From contig CBDCWQ010000020.1 of NCBI GenBank assembly GCA_965223435.1, forward strand, positions 434,001 through 498,000: a DNA stretch of 64,000 bases. Direction: 5' to 3'. The notes beneath the pieces were generated by a model that saw only the letters and a list, made by a program, of their open reading frames with translations, had not been told where the DNA came from and did not search any database. Every line of letters starts with the position of its first letter. The stretch's first letter is position 1. Made by a program: the position numbers and the translations under genes. Positions 26,783 through 36,450 of the stretch are shown here, one piece after another. Source of the stretch: CBDCWQ01 sp965223435 (lineage in GTDB: Bacteria > Myxococcota > Kuafuiibacteriia > Kuafuiibacteriales > Kuafuiibacteriaceae).

Positions 26783-29182
26783 ATGAAGCTTGTCCGCTGG
26801 GTGTTGGGTTCTGGGCTCCGGGTCACGATGGCGGTGGCTTTGGGCGTGAGTGCTCTCTACGTGGCCGAGGAAATACGGCGGCTTTTTGGTGGCGCGCCGG
26901 GTTTTTATCGCCGGATGGAACTCCGCGCGCTGGACGCGAAGCTTGAGGCGCGAAGCCAAGACCTCGAGACCGACTGGAAGGTGGTGGTGGCCGCCGCCGA
27001 CGAAAAGGCGATCGATGCCTTTGGCCCGCTGCCCTGGTCAAGAGAGGTGTATGCCGCACTTGTGACCAAGCTGACTCAGATGGGCGCGGGGTCCATTGCT
27101 TTTGATATCACTTTTGATGCGCCCACCAAGGATGCGGTGTCTGAGGCCCTAGAGCTGTTTCTCCAAGACCCCGCTGTGGTTCAGGCACCGGGCCTCCTGC
27201 AACAGACCCTCGAGAAGCTTCAACCTTCCAGTGGCACAAGAGGGGCCCTTGAAGATCTGTTGGGACAGTTCCAGGGGCTTGAAACCCGCCTGGAGGAGAA
27301 ACGAAAAAGTGTGGATCCGGATCGGAGGTTTCATGAGGCCATCGCCGCATCGGGTCGGGTGGTGTTGAGTCTCGTCAGCCGATCCAAGCGTGAGGTCCGG
27401 AGTTTGGGCTTAAAGCAACATGCGCTCGACCGGGGTCTTGAGGCTGCCATGCCGTCGGCCGTCGGTCCGTTTGTGGAGCCGGGGGGCGCGCTCATGGAGA
27501 CCGTCTACAATGGTCGGGACTCGGTGCGAGGTGGCCTTTATCGCACGTTTTTTAGTGTGCAAGCGCCGACAAGCGCACTCGCCGCGGCGACTTCGCATTT
27601 TGGGACCATCAATGCTTTTCCCGATGCCGATGGTGTTTTTCGCCGTGTGCCTTTGGTCAGCACCATCAAAGGCACGGGGCTGTTGTTTCCGACCCTCGCG
27701 CTCAAGGCGGTTGAGGTGGCCGAGGGCGCGGGGAACATCGAGATCGTAGCCCAGCGGGGCGCCTTGCTTCCCGAGCGCGTCCGAGTGGGGTCCTATTCGC
27801 TGGAGCCTGGGCTTGAGGCCGCGAGTCTCGTCGACTGGCAAGGTTCGGTGCCGACTCGGTCCATCAAAGATATTCTTGAGGGACAGATCCCAAAAGAGGC
27901 GATTCAGGATCGCATTGTTTTTGTGGCTGCAACAGCCATCGGGACCCACGATCTCAGGACGACCGCGGTTGGAGGCTCGGCTCCAGGGGTTTTTATTCAT
28001 GCCACCTTGGCACAAAACATTCTCGACCGGCGTCACCTTACGCGTCCGCCTTACGTGATGGCCATTGAGCTTGTGGTGTTTTTGGTCGTGGGTCTGGTCG
28101 CGGGTTTATGGATGGTTCGCTTCCATGTGTTGGGGCAGCTTGTGACTGCTTTTTTGATGGTGTTGGGTTGGTTGGCCTTTGATCGCTATGTGTTGTTTGC
28201 CTCGGGCCTGGTCGCCGGAGCGGTTGCGCCCGTTGCGCAAGTGTTTGTGACCCTTTTGGCGGTCGTGATTTGGCGATTTTTGGTCGAAGAAAAAAAGCGG
28301 CGCAAGACCAAGCGCGCCTTTGGTCAGTACCTGTCGCCCAGGGTGCTCGAACTGGTGCTGACCAATCCGGACGAATACTTGAAGCTGGGTGGTCGAAGAT
28401 ACGAGGCGACGGTGCTGTTTTCAGACATTCGGGGGTTCACGACCATCTCCGAATCGCTGAGCCCGGAGGATTTGGGGGCTTTACTCAATCGATACATGAC
28501 CCCGATGACCGAGATTGTCTTTGCGCACGAGGGCACCCTTGACAAATATATCGGTGATGCCGTGATGGCGTTTTGGGGGGCTCCTCTTGTGCAGCAAGAC
28601 CACGCGCTGCTCGCCTGCCGGGCCGCGCTCAAGATGTCTTCCGAGGTCAAAGCTTTGAGTCAGGCCTTTGTCGCCGATGGCTTGCCCAACATTGCGATCG
28701 GAATCGGGCTATCGAGCGGGCCGATGACAGTAGGCAACATGGGGTCTGACGATCACTTCGCCTATACGGCGCTCGGCGATCGGGTCAATCTGGGCGCCCG
28801 TCTTGAGGGGCAGACCAAGGAATACGGCGTCGATATCATCATTTCAGAGGCCTGCCATGCCCTGGTGAAAAGTGAAATGCTTTGCCGAGAGCTCGGCGGC
28901 CTGAGGGTCAAAGGCAAGCGAGAGCCGGTTCAGATCTACGAGCTTTTGGGCCCGCATGAGGCGTGCCTGGACCAGTTGTCCTTTGTGCGGACGTTTCATC
29001 GTGCACTTCTTTGCTACCGGGCTCGCGACTGGGATCAAGCCGAGGGTTTGTTTCGTGAGGCGGAGGCGCTCGGTGGGGGCAAGGACGTCGCGTCGCGCCG
29101 TTACCGAGCCTGGTGTCAGGGGTATCGGCTCTCCCCGCCACCACCCGATTGGGATGCGGTGCATGAAGCGAGCACCAAGTGA
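26783..29182 (+). CDS. CHASE2-domain class III adenylate cyclase
   Basis: 799 aa. An N-terminal membrane helix (~8-27) is followed by a large extracytoplasmic CHASE2 sensor (~50-410, with PWSREVYA and GSIAFDITFDAPT near its start). Three membrane helices (~420-490) lead to a cytoplasmic cyclase domain (~535-715). Both metal aspartates are present (FSDIRGFT and GDAVMAFWGAP), as are the adenine-specifying Lys (TLDKYIGD) and the transition-state Asn/Arg (NLGARLE). The class IIIb Thr lies in YTALGDRVN. It should make cAMP in response to a periplasmic signal. A C-terminal ~75-residue stretch after PVQIYELLG resembles a helical TPR-like tail. Confidence 0.93.
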   Translation: MKLVRWVLGSGLRVTMAVALGVSALYVAEEIRRLFGGAPGFYRRMELRALDAKLEARSQDLETDWKVVVAAADEKAIDAFGPLPWSREVYAALVTKLTQMGAGSIAFDITFDAPTKDAVSEALELFLQDPAVVQAPGLLQQTLEKLQPSSGTRGALEDLLGQFQGLETRLEEKRKSVDPDRRFHEAIAASGRVVLSLVSRSKREVRSLGLKQHALDRGLEAAMPSAVGPFVEPGGALMETVYNGRDSVRGGLYRTFFSVQAPTSALAAATSHFGTINAFPDADGVFRRVPLVSTIKGTGLLFPTLALKAVEVAEGAGNIEIVAQRGALLPERVRVGSYSLEPGLEAASLVDWQGSVPTRSIKDILEGQIPKEAIQDRIVFVAATAIGTHDLRTTAVGGSAPGVFIHATLAQNILDRRHLTRPPYVMAIELVVFLVVGLVAGLWMVRFHVLGQLVTAFLMVLGWLAFDRYVLFASGLVAGAVAPVAQVFVTLLAVVIWRFLVEEKKRRKTKRAFGQYLSPRVLELVLTNPDEYLKLGGRRYEATVLFSDIRGFTTISESLSPEDLGALLNRYMTPMTEIVFAHEGTLDKYIGDAVMAFWGAPLVQQDHALLACRAALKMSSEVKALSQAFVADGLPNIAIGIGLSSGPMTVGNMGSDDHFAYTALGDRVNLGARLEGQTKEYGVDIIISEACHALVKSEMLCRELGGLRVKGKREPVQIYELLGPHEACLDQLSFVRTFHRALLCYRARDWDQAEGLFREAEALGGGKDVASRRYRAWCQGYRLSPPPPDWDAVHEASTK

Positions 29183-29298
29183 GGCGGGATTTTCAGGGAG
29201 AACACGACCCTGTCGCCAGGAGGCGCCCACCGTTCGAGTGCACTTTTGGATTTAGGCGCCAATGGCGTGGGGTCGGCTCAGCTTGAGGGTATAGCGTC

Positions 29299-29331
29299 GG
29301 GCGTTTTCGCCACGCCCTGCTGGACTTTTTT
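29299..29331 (+). terminator. Possible rho-independent terminator
   Basis: A GGGCGT/ACGCCC stem (29299-29304 with 29312-29317, 7-nt loop) is followed after eight bases by a run of six T (29326-29331). It lies between the cyclase and accD. The gap before the T-run makes it weak. Confidence 0.3.
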
Positions 29332-29358
29332 GGGCTTTTTCTGCATGAAGAGCCGCCA

Positions 29359-30207
29359 TTGGCCTGGTTTAAGCGCATGACTTCGCCCAAGGTGAAGGGC
29401 GAAAACAAGAAGGCGTCGGTGCCCTCTGGGCTCTGGAGACTCTGCGAGGGGTGCTCAACCGCCTCGCTTGCGGAGGATATCGATGTTGTTCTCAAGACCT
29501 GCCCGAACTGCGGCCATCACTTTCGCATCGGTGGGCGTGAGCGGCTCGAGCTTTTCTTAGACGCGGAGTCGTGGCGTGAGATGGCTGCGGATTTATCTTC
29601 GGCCGATCCCTTGAAGTTCAAAGACAGCAAACGCTACGCGGATCGGGTTAAGGCGGCGCAAAAATCGACGGACGAGGACGATGCCTTTGTTCTTGCCGAG
29701 GGCCGACTTTACGGGAAGCCGGTGGTTGCGGGGGCCTTTGAGTTTCGCTTTATGGGTGGATCCATGGGCAGCGTGGTGGGGGAGAAGGTTGCGATTGCCT
29801 TTGAGCTTGCATCCGAACACGGCTGCCCCGTGGTCGTTTTTTCTGCGTCGGGGGGGGCCCGGATGCAGGAGGGCATCTTCTCCTTGATGCAAATGGCGAA
29901 GACCTCGGCTGCCATCAGCCGTTTTCGCGAGACGGGTCAGCCCTACATCTCCGTGTTGACCGATCCCACCACCGGCGGTGTGGCCGCGAGCTTTGCGCTT
30001 CTCGGAGATGTGATCATCGCGGAGCCCGGAGCCCTGGTCGGTTTTGCCGGGCCGCGGGTCATTGAGCAGACGATTCGGCAGACCCTACCCGACGGCTTCC
30101 AGCGATCCGAGTTCCTGTTGGAGCACGGCGTCATCGATATGATTGTGCCGCGTCGCGAGCTTCGGGATCGTGTTGCCCATCTTGTTGACATGCTAAGCCC
30201 GTCCTGA
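29359..30207 (+). CDS. accD: Acetyl-CoA carboxylase carboxyltransferase subunit beta
   Basis: 282 aa. The TTG start at 29359 is preferred because it yields MAWFKR, the conserved AccD opening; ATG at 29377 would remove it. The Cys4 zinc finger is CEGC...CPNC (residues ~35-55). The crotonase-type carboxyltransferase core follows with GGSMGSVVGEK, FSASGGARMQEG, SVLTDPTTGGVAASFALLGD and GFAGPRVIEQT. Together with AccA it transfers CO2 from carboxybiotin to acetyl-CoA, the first step of fatty-acid synthesis. No accA is visible in this window. folC follows after two bases, the order seen in many Gram-negatives. Confidence 0.96.
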   Translation: MAWFKRMTSPKVKGENKKASVPSGLWRLCEGCSTASLAEDIDVVLKTCPNCGHHFRIGGRERLELFLDAESWREMAADLSSADPLKFKDSKRYADRVKAAQKSTDEDDAFVLAEGRLYGKPVVAGAFEFRFMGGSMGSVVGEKVAIAFELASEHGCPVVVFSASGGARMQEGIFSLMQMAKTSAAISRFRETGQPYISVLTDPTTGGVAASFALLGDVIIAEPGALVGFAGPRVIEQTIRQTLPDGFQRSEFLLEHGVIDMIVPRRELRDRVAHLVDMLSPS

Positions 30208-30209
30208 CC

Positions 30210-31601
30210 GTGACAAGAACGGACATGAGCGATCGGACTGGCGGGGCTTTTCGGTCCGTGTGGGACGGTCCCGGGGTTGTGCCGCCTGGGGCCCGAACAT
30301 CCTACAAGTCGATGGTGAACCTCGTGGAGGGGCTGACCCGTAAGGGCGTACGGCTTGGGCTTAGGCCTCTCAAAGAGGTTCTGTCTCGACTCGACCATCC
30401 CGAGCGAGGGCGTCCGGCGATTCACGTCGCGGGCTCCAACGGGAAGGGGTCCACTTCTGCGTTTTTGGCCTCCATTTTGAGCGCACATGGCTACCGAGTG
30501 GGGCTCTTTACGTCTCCCCATTTGACGATGCTGACGGAAAGGGTGCAGGTCGTGCACGGCGGGCGGTCGGTGGCGGTGACGCCCGAAGCCTTTCTCGAGG
30601 CGCTTCAAAGGGTGGAGGCGGTGGCCCCCGGTTTTGAGGCCCTGACTTTTTTTGAGGTGGTCACGGCGGCGGGTCTCGATGTCCTGCGGCGGGCCGATGT
30701 GGATGTCATGGTGGTTGAGGCGGGGCTTGGTGCGCGTTTGGATGCGACCCGCTTGGTGGAGGCCGAGATTGCGGTGCTGACGGACCTATGCCTCGAACAC
30801 ACTGAGTTTTTGGGGGACACGCTGGAAGAAATCGCCGCCGAGGAGGGGGCGGTGGTCCGGCCTGGGCGCCCGCTGGTGACCGCGGGGGGGCCGCCTGAAG
30901 CCATGGCGGTGGTGGAAGGCCTTGCCCGCGCCCATTCGGCCACGCTGTTTCGCCTTGGACAGGAGATTTCGTTCAAGATGGGGGCCGAGGGTCAGGCCAA
31001 CTTGGATCTGGGGGATCGGGTGTTGCCGGATGCTTCGCTGTCGCTTTTGGGGCCTCATCAGTGGCGAAACGCGGCTCTTGCGGCCAAAGCCGCGTGTCTT
31101 TTGGAGCCGAGCATTGAGGACCGGGCGCTTTACCGCGGTTTGGCCACGGCGCATTGGCCCGGAAGAATGGAAACGATTTGCCGACCGGGCCGTCCCATGA
31201 TCCTTCTTGATGGTGCCCACAACGCGCAGGCTGCGGGGGCTCTTGCCGAGGCCGTCGCGTCCGACCGGGGCCGCTTTTCGGGGCCGATGCACCTCGTGTT
31301 TGGCGTGTTGGCCGACAAGAATGGGGGTGAGATGTTGTCTCACCTCTTGCCGCTGGCGGCTTCCGTCGCGTTGACGCGGCCTGACTCGCACCGGGCCCTC
31401 GAGCCGGAACGCATACCGATCCACGGCGCCGGGCTTTTCTTGGGGGTGGACCCCGGGTTGTGTGGGGAAATCCAGGTCATTAGATCCGTGCCTAGGGCTT
31501 TTGCGGCCGCCGAAGCGCGCGCCGCGAAGGATGGTGGATGGGTGTTGGTCGCGGGCTCGCTCTACTTGGTCGGTGCCGTCCGTGATCTCCTGACACGTTG
31601 A
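30210..31601 (+). CDS. folC: Bifunctional folylpolyglutamate synthase/dihydrofolate synthase
   Basis: Up to 463 aa from GTG at 30210; ATG at 30225 is also possible. The Mur-ligase-type P-loop is VAGSNGKGSTSAFLASIL. Further motifs are GLFTSPHLTMLTERVQV, VVEAGLGARLDATRLV and the C-terminal-domain sequence LLDGAHNAQAAGALAEAV. The enzyme adds glutamate to dihydropteroate and folates in the cytoplasm. It is translationally adjacent to accD and overlaps or abuts the following signal-peptide protein. Confidence 0.95.
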   Translation: MTRTDMSDRTGGAFRSVWDGPGVVPPGARTSYKSMVNLVEGLTRKGVRLGLRPLKEVLSRLDHPERGRPAIHVAGSNGKGSTSAFLASILSAHGYRVGLFTSPHLTMLTERVQVVHGGRSVAVTPEAFLEALQRVEAVAPGFEALTFFEVVTAAGLDVLRRADVDVMVVEAGLGARLDATRLVEAEIAVLTDLCLEHTEFLGDTLEEIAAEEGAVVRPGRPLVTAGGPPEAMAVVEGLARAHSATLFRLGQEISFKMGAEGQANLDLGDRVLPDASLSLLGPHQWRNAALAAKAACLLEPSIEDRALYRGLATAHWPGRMETICRPGRPMILLDGAHNAQAAGALAEAVASDRGRFSGPMHLVFGVLADKNGGEMLSHLLPLAASVALTRPDSHRALEPERIPIHGAGLFLGVDPGLCGEIQVIRSVPRAFAAAEARAAKDGGWVLVAGSLYLVGAVRDLLTR

Positions 31602-31642
31602 AACTTGCGGGCATTTCTCGACGGGTGCTACGTTCCCGAGCT

Positions 31643-33847
31643 ATGCGCAGACGAAAGTCTCTCGGAGTCGCCCTGTGCGCCGTTCTCTTGACCCCGGTTC
31701 CCCGGGGGGCGGCTGAGGGGGGGGCGGGGTCAAGGCTCCAGGCCCTGCGGCTCGACCGGATTGATCGGGAATGGGTGGTGACCATTTTAGGCACGCAGGC
31801 CCCCGACTTCACTTCGTTCACGCTTTCTGAGCCTTTTCGGGTCGTTGTGGATTGGGCCGGCAGCGAGCTCGGAAAGATTCCCCGCGAGAAGGTTTTTCAG
31901 CAGGGCATGGTTCGGCGGCTGTCTGCACACGAGCTGGGGCCTGGCAGCGATCGGGTCAGTCGCGTGGTTGTGGAGCTGGCGGCGCCGGCGCCCTACATCG
32001 TGAAGACCGGAGCCCGCGGCGTGCAGCTTCATTTTTCGGGCGCCGCATCCCCGCCTGTCCCGCCTCAAGCGCCCGGGGCCAAGGATCCGAAATTTACACG
32101 CACCGAGCTGGCGGTGCCCGCGCCCCCGCGGGCGATCGCGTCTGAGGGCCCCTTGACCGAACCCAAGGCCTCGATTCCTAAGCAGCCACCGCGCATGGGG
32201 TCTGTCGGTGCCGTCGTTGAGGGCGCGACGGGCCGTCGCAGCGGTTCTTCAGCGGCCACCTTGGGGCCCGACGAATCTCGAAGCCGCAAGGAGGATGCTG
32301 GATCGCTCGACGACGTGCCCGCCAAGAGCGTGGCTGACTCGGTGACCCATGGTCAAAAGCCGGTCCCCGTCTCGATGGAGTCATGGTCTTCGGCTCGATA
32401 CCGCCGCGCGGCTTCTTCGATGTCTCGGATTTCTCCGCGCCGAACGCCCCTTCCGAAGCCCCGGCCGGCTCCGAAGCCCGTGTTCCAAGCGTCGGTGCGG
32501 CCGGTGCCCGGGCAAGATCCCACGCCCAGCGGGCCCCCGCGGATCCCCAAACAGACCGCAATGTCTCTTTCGGCTCGTTCTTCAGTCACCGGCGGGCCAA
32601 GCGCGGGGCGCAACAAGGAAGCGAACCCACGCGCCCTACGCCCGTTGCCCGTGACACCGGACGTACCTGCGGCAGCGGGTTCGCGCCGTAGCCCTGACTC
32701 CGGTGCGGGTCCGGCCGTGTCATCGGGTCCGGCAGTGGCTTCGGCTTCCGAGAGGGCGGTGGTGCCGACTCTTGGCGCACGCGTGGCTCCCGATGCCGGC
32801 CGCGCTCGTTCCCCGGCGGCTACTGCTTCGCACAAGACAGCGGCTTCGGCCCGCGGCACGCCAGAGGTTCCGGATGCCGGCCGCGCTCGTTCCCCGGCGG
32901 CTACGGCTTCGCACAAGACAGCGGCTTCGGCCCGCGGCACGCCAGAGGTTCCGGATGCCGGCCGCGCTCGTTCCCCGGCGGCTACGGCTTCGCACAAGAC
33001 GGTGGCTTCGGCCCGCGGCACGCCTGAGGTTCCGGATGCCGACCGCGCTCGTTCCCCGGCGGTTTCTGCTTCGCACAAGACCGTGGCTTCGGCCCGCGGC
33101 ACGCCTAGGGCACCGGATGTCGATTCGGTCCGTGGGTCCTCTGGTTCCCGGTCGACTTCTGCTTCACCGAGGATTGCGGTGGTTTCATCGGATGATCCGG
33201 CTTCGCCGCATTCTCCCACCGGTGCTTCGAAGGCCTTGGCCGGGCGCACGTCCCGAAGGGCTGCGCTCGGAGCGCGTCCTGCCCGGGTTCATTTGGGGTC
33301 TTTTGCAGGGCGGCCGAAGGCCGAGCCGGTCCTGGTGGCCTCCCTTCGTGGAGGTCGCAAGGAGACAAGCCCGGCGGTTCGCACCTTGGCCTCTTTTACG
33401 CCGAGGCCAAAGGCGTCCCCGAGCCCACCGAAGCCCCTCAAGAGTTTTCGGCCCTCTGTCGCTCAAGGAAGCGACGACGCGTCGGGAGGAGGACTTCCGA
33501 GTGATGCGGATGATTTTGATCCGGGCCCGAGGGTCATGAAATACATCGGTTTTCGCCAATCCGCAGGAACCTCTAGGGTCTTTGTGCGCTTGGACGGAAA
33601 GGCCCAGTTCCGGCAGAAAAAAGAAGGCGCCACCTTTGTTCTGGAGCTGGTGAATACTTCGGTGAATGTGAAAAACAACGAGCGTCCCCTCGATACCAGC
33701 TATTTCACGGGCCCGGTGAGCCGGGTCCAGGCTGTCCCTTCCGGGGCGAATACCCGGGTGGAGATCCGGCTCAAAGAGCACACACCCTGGAAGGCCAAAC
33801 GCATCGGGACCACCATCGCCATTGATTTTCAGCATCCCACGCCTTAG
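31643..33847 (+). CDS. AMIN-domain exported protein with long Ala/Ser/Pro-rich repeat linker
   Basis: 734 aa from ATG at 31643, which gives a clean signal peptide (MRRRKSLGVALCAVLL...GAAEG). An N-terminal AMIN-like domain (LQALRLDR...WVVTILG...FTLSEPFRVVVDWAG) spans residues ~30-135. A ~500-residue low-complexity linker with four 27-aa repeats follows, then a second AMIN-like domain at the C-terminus (YIGFRQSAGTSRVFVRL...VEIRLKE). AMIN domains bind peptidoglycan or help to position secretin and amidase complexes in the periplasm. No secretin or amidase domain is present, so it looks like a scaffold. It is followed by lptD. Confidence 0.8.
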   Translation: MRRRKSLGVALCAVLLTPVPRGAAEGGAGSRLQALRLDRIDREWVVTILGTQAPDFTSFTLSEPFRVVVDWAGSELGKIPREKVFQQGMVRRLSAHELGPGSDRVSRVVVELAAPAPYIVKTGARGVQLHFSGAASPPVPPQAPGAKDPKFTRTELAVPAPPRAIASEGPLTEPKASIPKQPPRMGSVGAVVEGATGRRSGSSAATLGPDESRSRKEDAGSLDDVPAKSVADSVTHGQKPVPVSMESWSSARYRRAASSMSRISPRRTPLPKPRPAPKPVFQASVRPVPGQDPTPSGPPRIPKQTAMSLSARSSVTGGPSAGRNKEANPRALRPLPVTPDVPAAAGSRRSPDSGAGPAVSSGPAVASASERAVVPTLGARVAPDAGRARSPAATASHKTAASARGTPEVPDAGRARSPAATASHKTAASARGTPEVPDAGRARSPAATASHKTVASARGTPEVPDADRARSPAVSASHKTVASARGTPRAPDVDSVRGSSGSRSTSASPRIAVVSSDDPASPHSPTGASKALAGRTSRRAALGARPARVHLGSFAGRPKAEPVLVASLRGGRKETSPAVRTLASFTPRPKASPSPPKPLKSFRPSVAQGSDDASGGGLPSDADDFDPGPRVMKYIGFRQSAGTSRVFVRLDGKAQFRQKKEGATFVLELVNTSVNVKNNERPLDTSYFTGPVSRVQAVPSGANTRVEIRLKEHTPWKAKRIGTTIAIDFQHPTP
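32792..33118 (+). repeat. 81-bp in-frame tandem repeat, about four copies
   Basis: The motif GATGCCGGCCGCGCTCG starts at 32792, 32873, 32954 and 33035, with a decayed fifth occurrence at 33116, all exactly 81 bp apart. It encodes 27-aa units of the form PDAGRARSPAATASHK plus AASARGTPE. It lies in the linker of the AMIN protein. Copies 2 and 3 are nearly identical, so copy number may vary between strains. Confidence 0.95.
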
Positions 33848-33900
33848 GCGTCCCCATTCGATTCCTTCGCGGCCGTGACGCACAAACAGCGGGTTTGGTC

Positions 33901-36351
33901 GTGAAAGGTCTGATTCCGAGCGTTCTGTTCGGGGTGATGATGGTTGCGAGCTCTCGATTGTTCGCGGCGACGGCGACCTCCACGAGGGCCTCAAGCTCAA
34001 GGACGCCTGCGGCGAGACTGGGTGACGTTGCGTTTTCGGTCAGCGCGGATCGACTGTTGGGTGAGCCGGGCAAGGGGCTCTATTTCGCGGAGGGTTCGGT
34101 GGTGTTCAGGCGTGCCGCCAAGTTGGTGTACGCCGACAGGATGCGCTTCGATGAGGCACGCGGAATGATTGTTGCTGAGGGACACGTGAGCGCGGTCGAT
34201 GGCAAGACGGTTGTCAGCTGCGAGCGTTTAACATTGAGAGTGCCCGAGCTGGTGGGCGGCGTGGCGAATGCCGAAATTCGGGTGAAAGCCAAAGAGCCCT
34301 TGTTGATGCCCAAGGCTCCAGATCCCCGTACGTGGGCTCGGCGTGCGGGGCGCGATGAAATGATTCTCGACGCACGGCGGCTCGAACGGGTGGACGCACG
34401 AAGCTTCGAAGTCGAGGACGGCGCATTTACGGCTTGTGACTGTGGCGATGACACGCGGCCCAGCTGGCGCATTCGTGCAAGTCATGCTTCGGTTGACTTG
34501 GATTCTGGCGCTTTTCTTCAGTGGCCCGTGTTTTACGTCCAGGATGTGCCTATTTTCGCATTGCCTGCTTTTTATCTTCCACTTGGCGACCGAAGGTCCG
34601 GCCTTTTGGCGCCAAGACTAATGTTGTTCTCGGACATGCGCGGGGCCTTGACGGTTACGCAGCCGTTCTATTGGGCCTTAGGGCGGTCTTACGATCTTAC
34701 GTTCGACGCATCCTATCTTTCGTCTCGTGGGTTTGGCACCGCAGTTGAGGGGCGTTATGCACCGAGCGAGCGTACCCGTGGGTTTGTCAAGGCCAACGTT
34801 TTGTTCGATTTTGGCGAGCGACAGCCGAATGGGCTGTTCCAGAAAAAGCGCTCTTCACCGATCGTGCGGTACGCGCTGACCGGAACCCACGATACCCGTT
34901 TTTCTCATTCTCGAATACGTTCGGATTTGAACCTGGTGCTCGACCCTCAGTATATCGTCGAGTTCGGTGATCAGTTCGTTTCGCGGCAGGCTGAGTATGC
35001 ACGATCGCGCGCCACTTGGTCGTTCAACAAAGAACCGGGGCTGAGAGGCACAATTGGTCTCAATCTTATGCAGGAGCTGAGGCCCGTTTGGTACAGCCAA
35101 AACGCGGCGGATCCGCGAACGCTCAATCTGTTGTCAAGCACGGTGCCCGGCCCAGGAGAGATTCGCTATCGCTTTTTGGAGATGCGGCTGGATATGGCCC
35201 CGCGGCCGATGGCGTCGTTGCCCTTTGTGACCGAAGCGACCCTGACCGGGCAGGTGCTGGCCGCGCCAAGGCCAGAGGTCTTGCGCTTCGCGCGGGCCGA
35301 TCTGAGGCCCCAATGGAGTTGGCCGATGAACATCTTGGGGCTTTTTGTACTGGAGCCGTCCGTGGCCGGAAGAATCACGGTCTGGGCGGGACATCAAGAT
35401 GGTGCGAGCGCGCTGGCCAGCCGGGCGGCTGTGATCGGGCGCGCGAGGCTTTTTACAGAGTTCACCAAGGCCTACGGGAACATGATTCACCGCGTGCGGC
35501 CCGAATTTGACTACCTTCTTATCCCCAAAGTCTGGGGAGGACTGGAGGCCTTTCAAAACGATGACGAAATATCTCAGCTTTCGTCTGTCTCTCAGGTTCG
35601 CGCTCGGCTGCTGAGTGACTTTTGGAGTCAAAAAGATGGTCGGCGTGTCGGTGGACTGGTTGCCACCATGGGTCGAGATGCCAAGCCGCCCGCGAGCGAA
35701 GCTGAGTCGGGCAAGGGTGTATCGGAACTGGTCGTTGAGGGCGACTGGTCGTTTACACCTGGCTTTTTTCCCTTTGGGCTGACCCTCGAGGCTCTTTTGG
35801 CCTTCGATACCAAGCAAAAGCAGTACACCGAGTTTCAAGGGGGCATCTCGTTGTTTGCTCGGGGAGGCCATCGAATATCCGCCCGTTTTGGTCGTTTTCG
35901 CGGAACGCTTCCGCAGTATTCCTTTGTGGCTCCTGAGGAACTGGTGCCGTCAAGGACCATCGATACCGGGGTGTACCTCCCGCTGGCAGAGTACCGGTCT
36001 TTGGGGGCCGCGCCCGAGGACGAGCCGAGACAACGCGACGTGGCCCCGTACAGTGCATTCAAAGGATTGAATCTGTCGGTGACCTCCAAGCCGCTGGCCT
36101 TTGTCCGAGCGTTGTCTCCTTTGAGTCTTGCCTTTGATGCGGGGTTTACCTTTGAGCATCCCGATGAGGACATTTCTGGCTCCGCGGTGCTGCGGAACCT
36201 TTCGTTGGCCCTTCGCTGGGACTCGCCCTGTCGGTGCTGGAATGGGACGCTGACCTTTCGGACCCAGCGGGTTTTGGGGCGTTTGGAGAGCCCGTCTTTT
36301 GGGTTCTCCATCGACCTGGCCAGGTTAGGGGGCGTGGGAACCTCATTTTAG
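33901..36351 (+). CDS. lptD: LPS-assembly outer-membrane protein LptD
   Basis: 816 aa from GTG at 33901. A signal peptide (LIPSVLFGVMMVASSRLFAA) precedes an OstA-type beta-jellyroll (ADRLLGEPGKGLYFAEGSV..., MRFDEARGMIVAEGHVSAVDG; residues ~40-150). The large C-terminal beta-barrel opens with WPVFYVQDVPIFALPAFYLP and SGLLAPRL, both typical of LptD. Two Cys-x-Cys pairs, ACDCGDD near residue 178 and SPCRCWNG near residue 776, are placed to form the inter-domain disulfides that LptD requires. It inserts LPS in the outer leaflet with LptE, which is not visible here. Its presence supports an LPS-bearing cell. Confidence 0.93.
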   Translation: MKGLIPSVLFGVMMVASSRLFAATATSTRASSSRTPAARLGDVAFSVSADRLLGEPGKGLYFAEGSVVFRRAAKLVYADRMRFDEARGMIVAEGHVSAVDGKTVVSCERLTLRVPELVGGVANAEIRVKAKEPLLMPKAPDPRTWARRAGRDEMILDARRLERVDARSFEVEDGAFTACDCGDDTRPSWRIRASHASVDLDSGAFLQWPVFYVQDVPIFALPAFYLPLGDRRSGLLAPRLMLFSDMRGALTVTQPFYWALGRSYDLTFDASYLSSRGFGTAVEGRYAPSERTRGFVKANVLFDFGERQPNGLFQKKRSSPIVRYALTGTHDTRFSHSRIRSDLNLVLDPQYIVEFGDQFVSRQAEYARSRATWSFNKEPGLRGTIGLNLMQELRPVWYSQNAADPRTLNLLSSTVPGPGEIRYRFLEMRLDMAPRPMASLPFVTEATLTGQVLAAPRPEVLRFARADLRPQWSWPMNILGLFVLEPSVAGRITVWAGHQDGASALASRAAVIGRARLFTEFTKAYGNMIHRVRPEFDYLLIPKVWGGLEAFQNDDEISQLSSVSQVRARLLSDFWSQKDGRRVGGLVATMGRDAKPPASEAESGKGVSELVVEGDWSFTPGFFPFGLTLEALLAFDTKQKQYTEFQGGISLFARGGHRISARFGRFRGTLPQYSFVAPEELVPSRTIDTGVYLPLAEYRSLGAAPEDEPRQRDVAPYSAFKGLNLSVTSKPLAFVRALSPLSLAFDAGFTFEHPDEDISGSAVLRNLSLALRWDSPCRCWNGTLTFRTQRVLGRLESPSFGFSIDLARLGGVGTSF

Positions 36352-36450
36352 GGCGCCCCTCATCACCTCGCTTGCTGTAAACCCTGATTCCAGGTCCGGA
36401 TGGGGGGCTTGGATTTTGATTCTGGTTCAGAAGCGCTTCAAGAATAGCCC

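Noticed and set aside
32792..33118. Regularly spaced repeats as a CRISPR array
   Set aside because: The repeats are 81 bp, contiguous, in frame and without variable spacers, so they are a protein-coding tandem repeat. No CRISPR array or cas gene was seen in the window.
32353..33249. Minus-strand 298-codon frame with repeats
   Set aside because: It is the reverse of the 81-bp repeat region; because the repeat length is a multiple of three, all frames stay open. The plus-strand frame continues in two AMIN-like domains and has a signal peptide.
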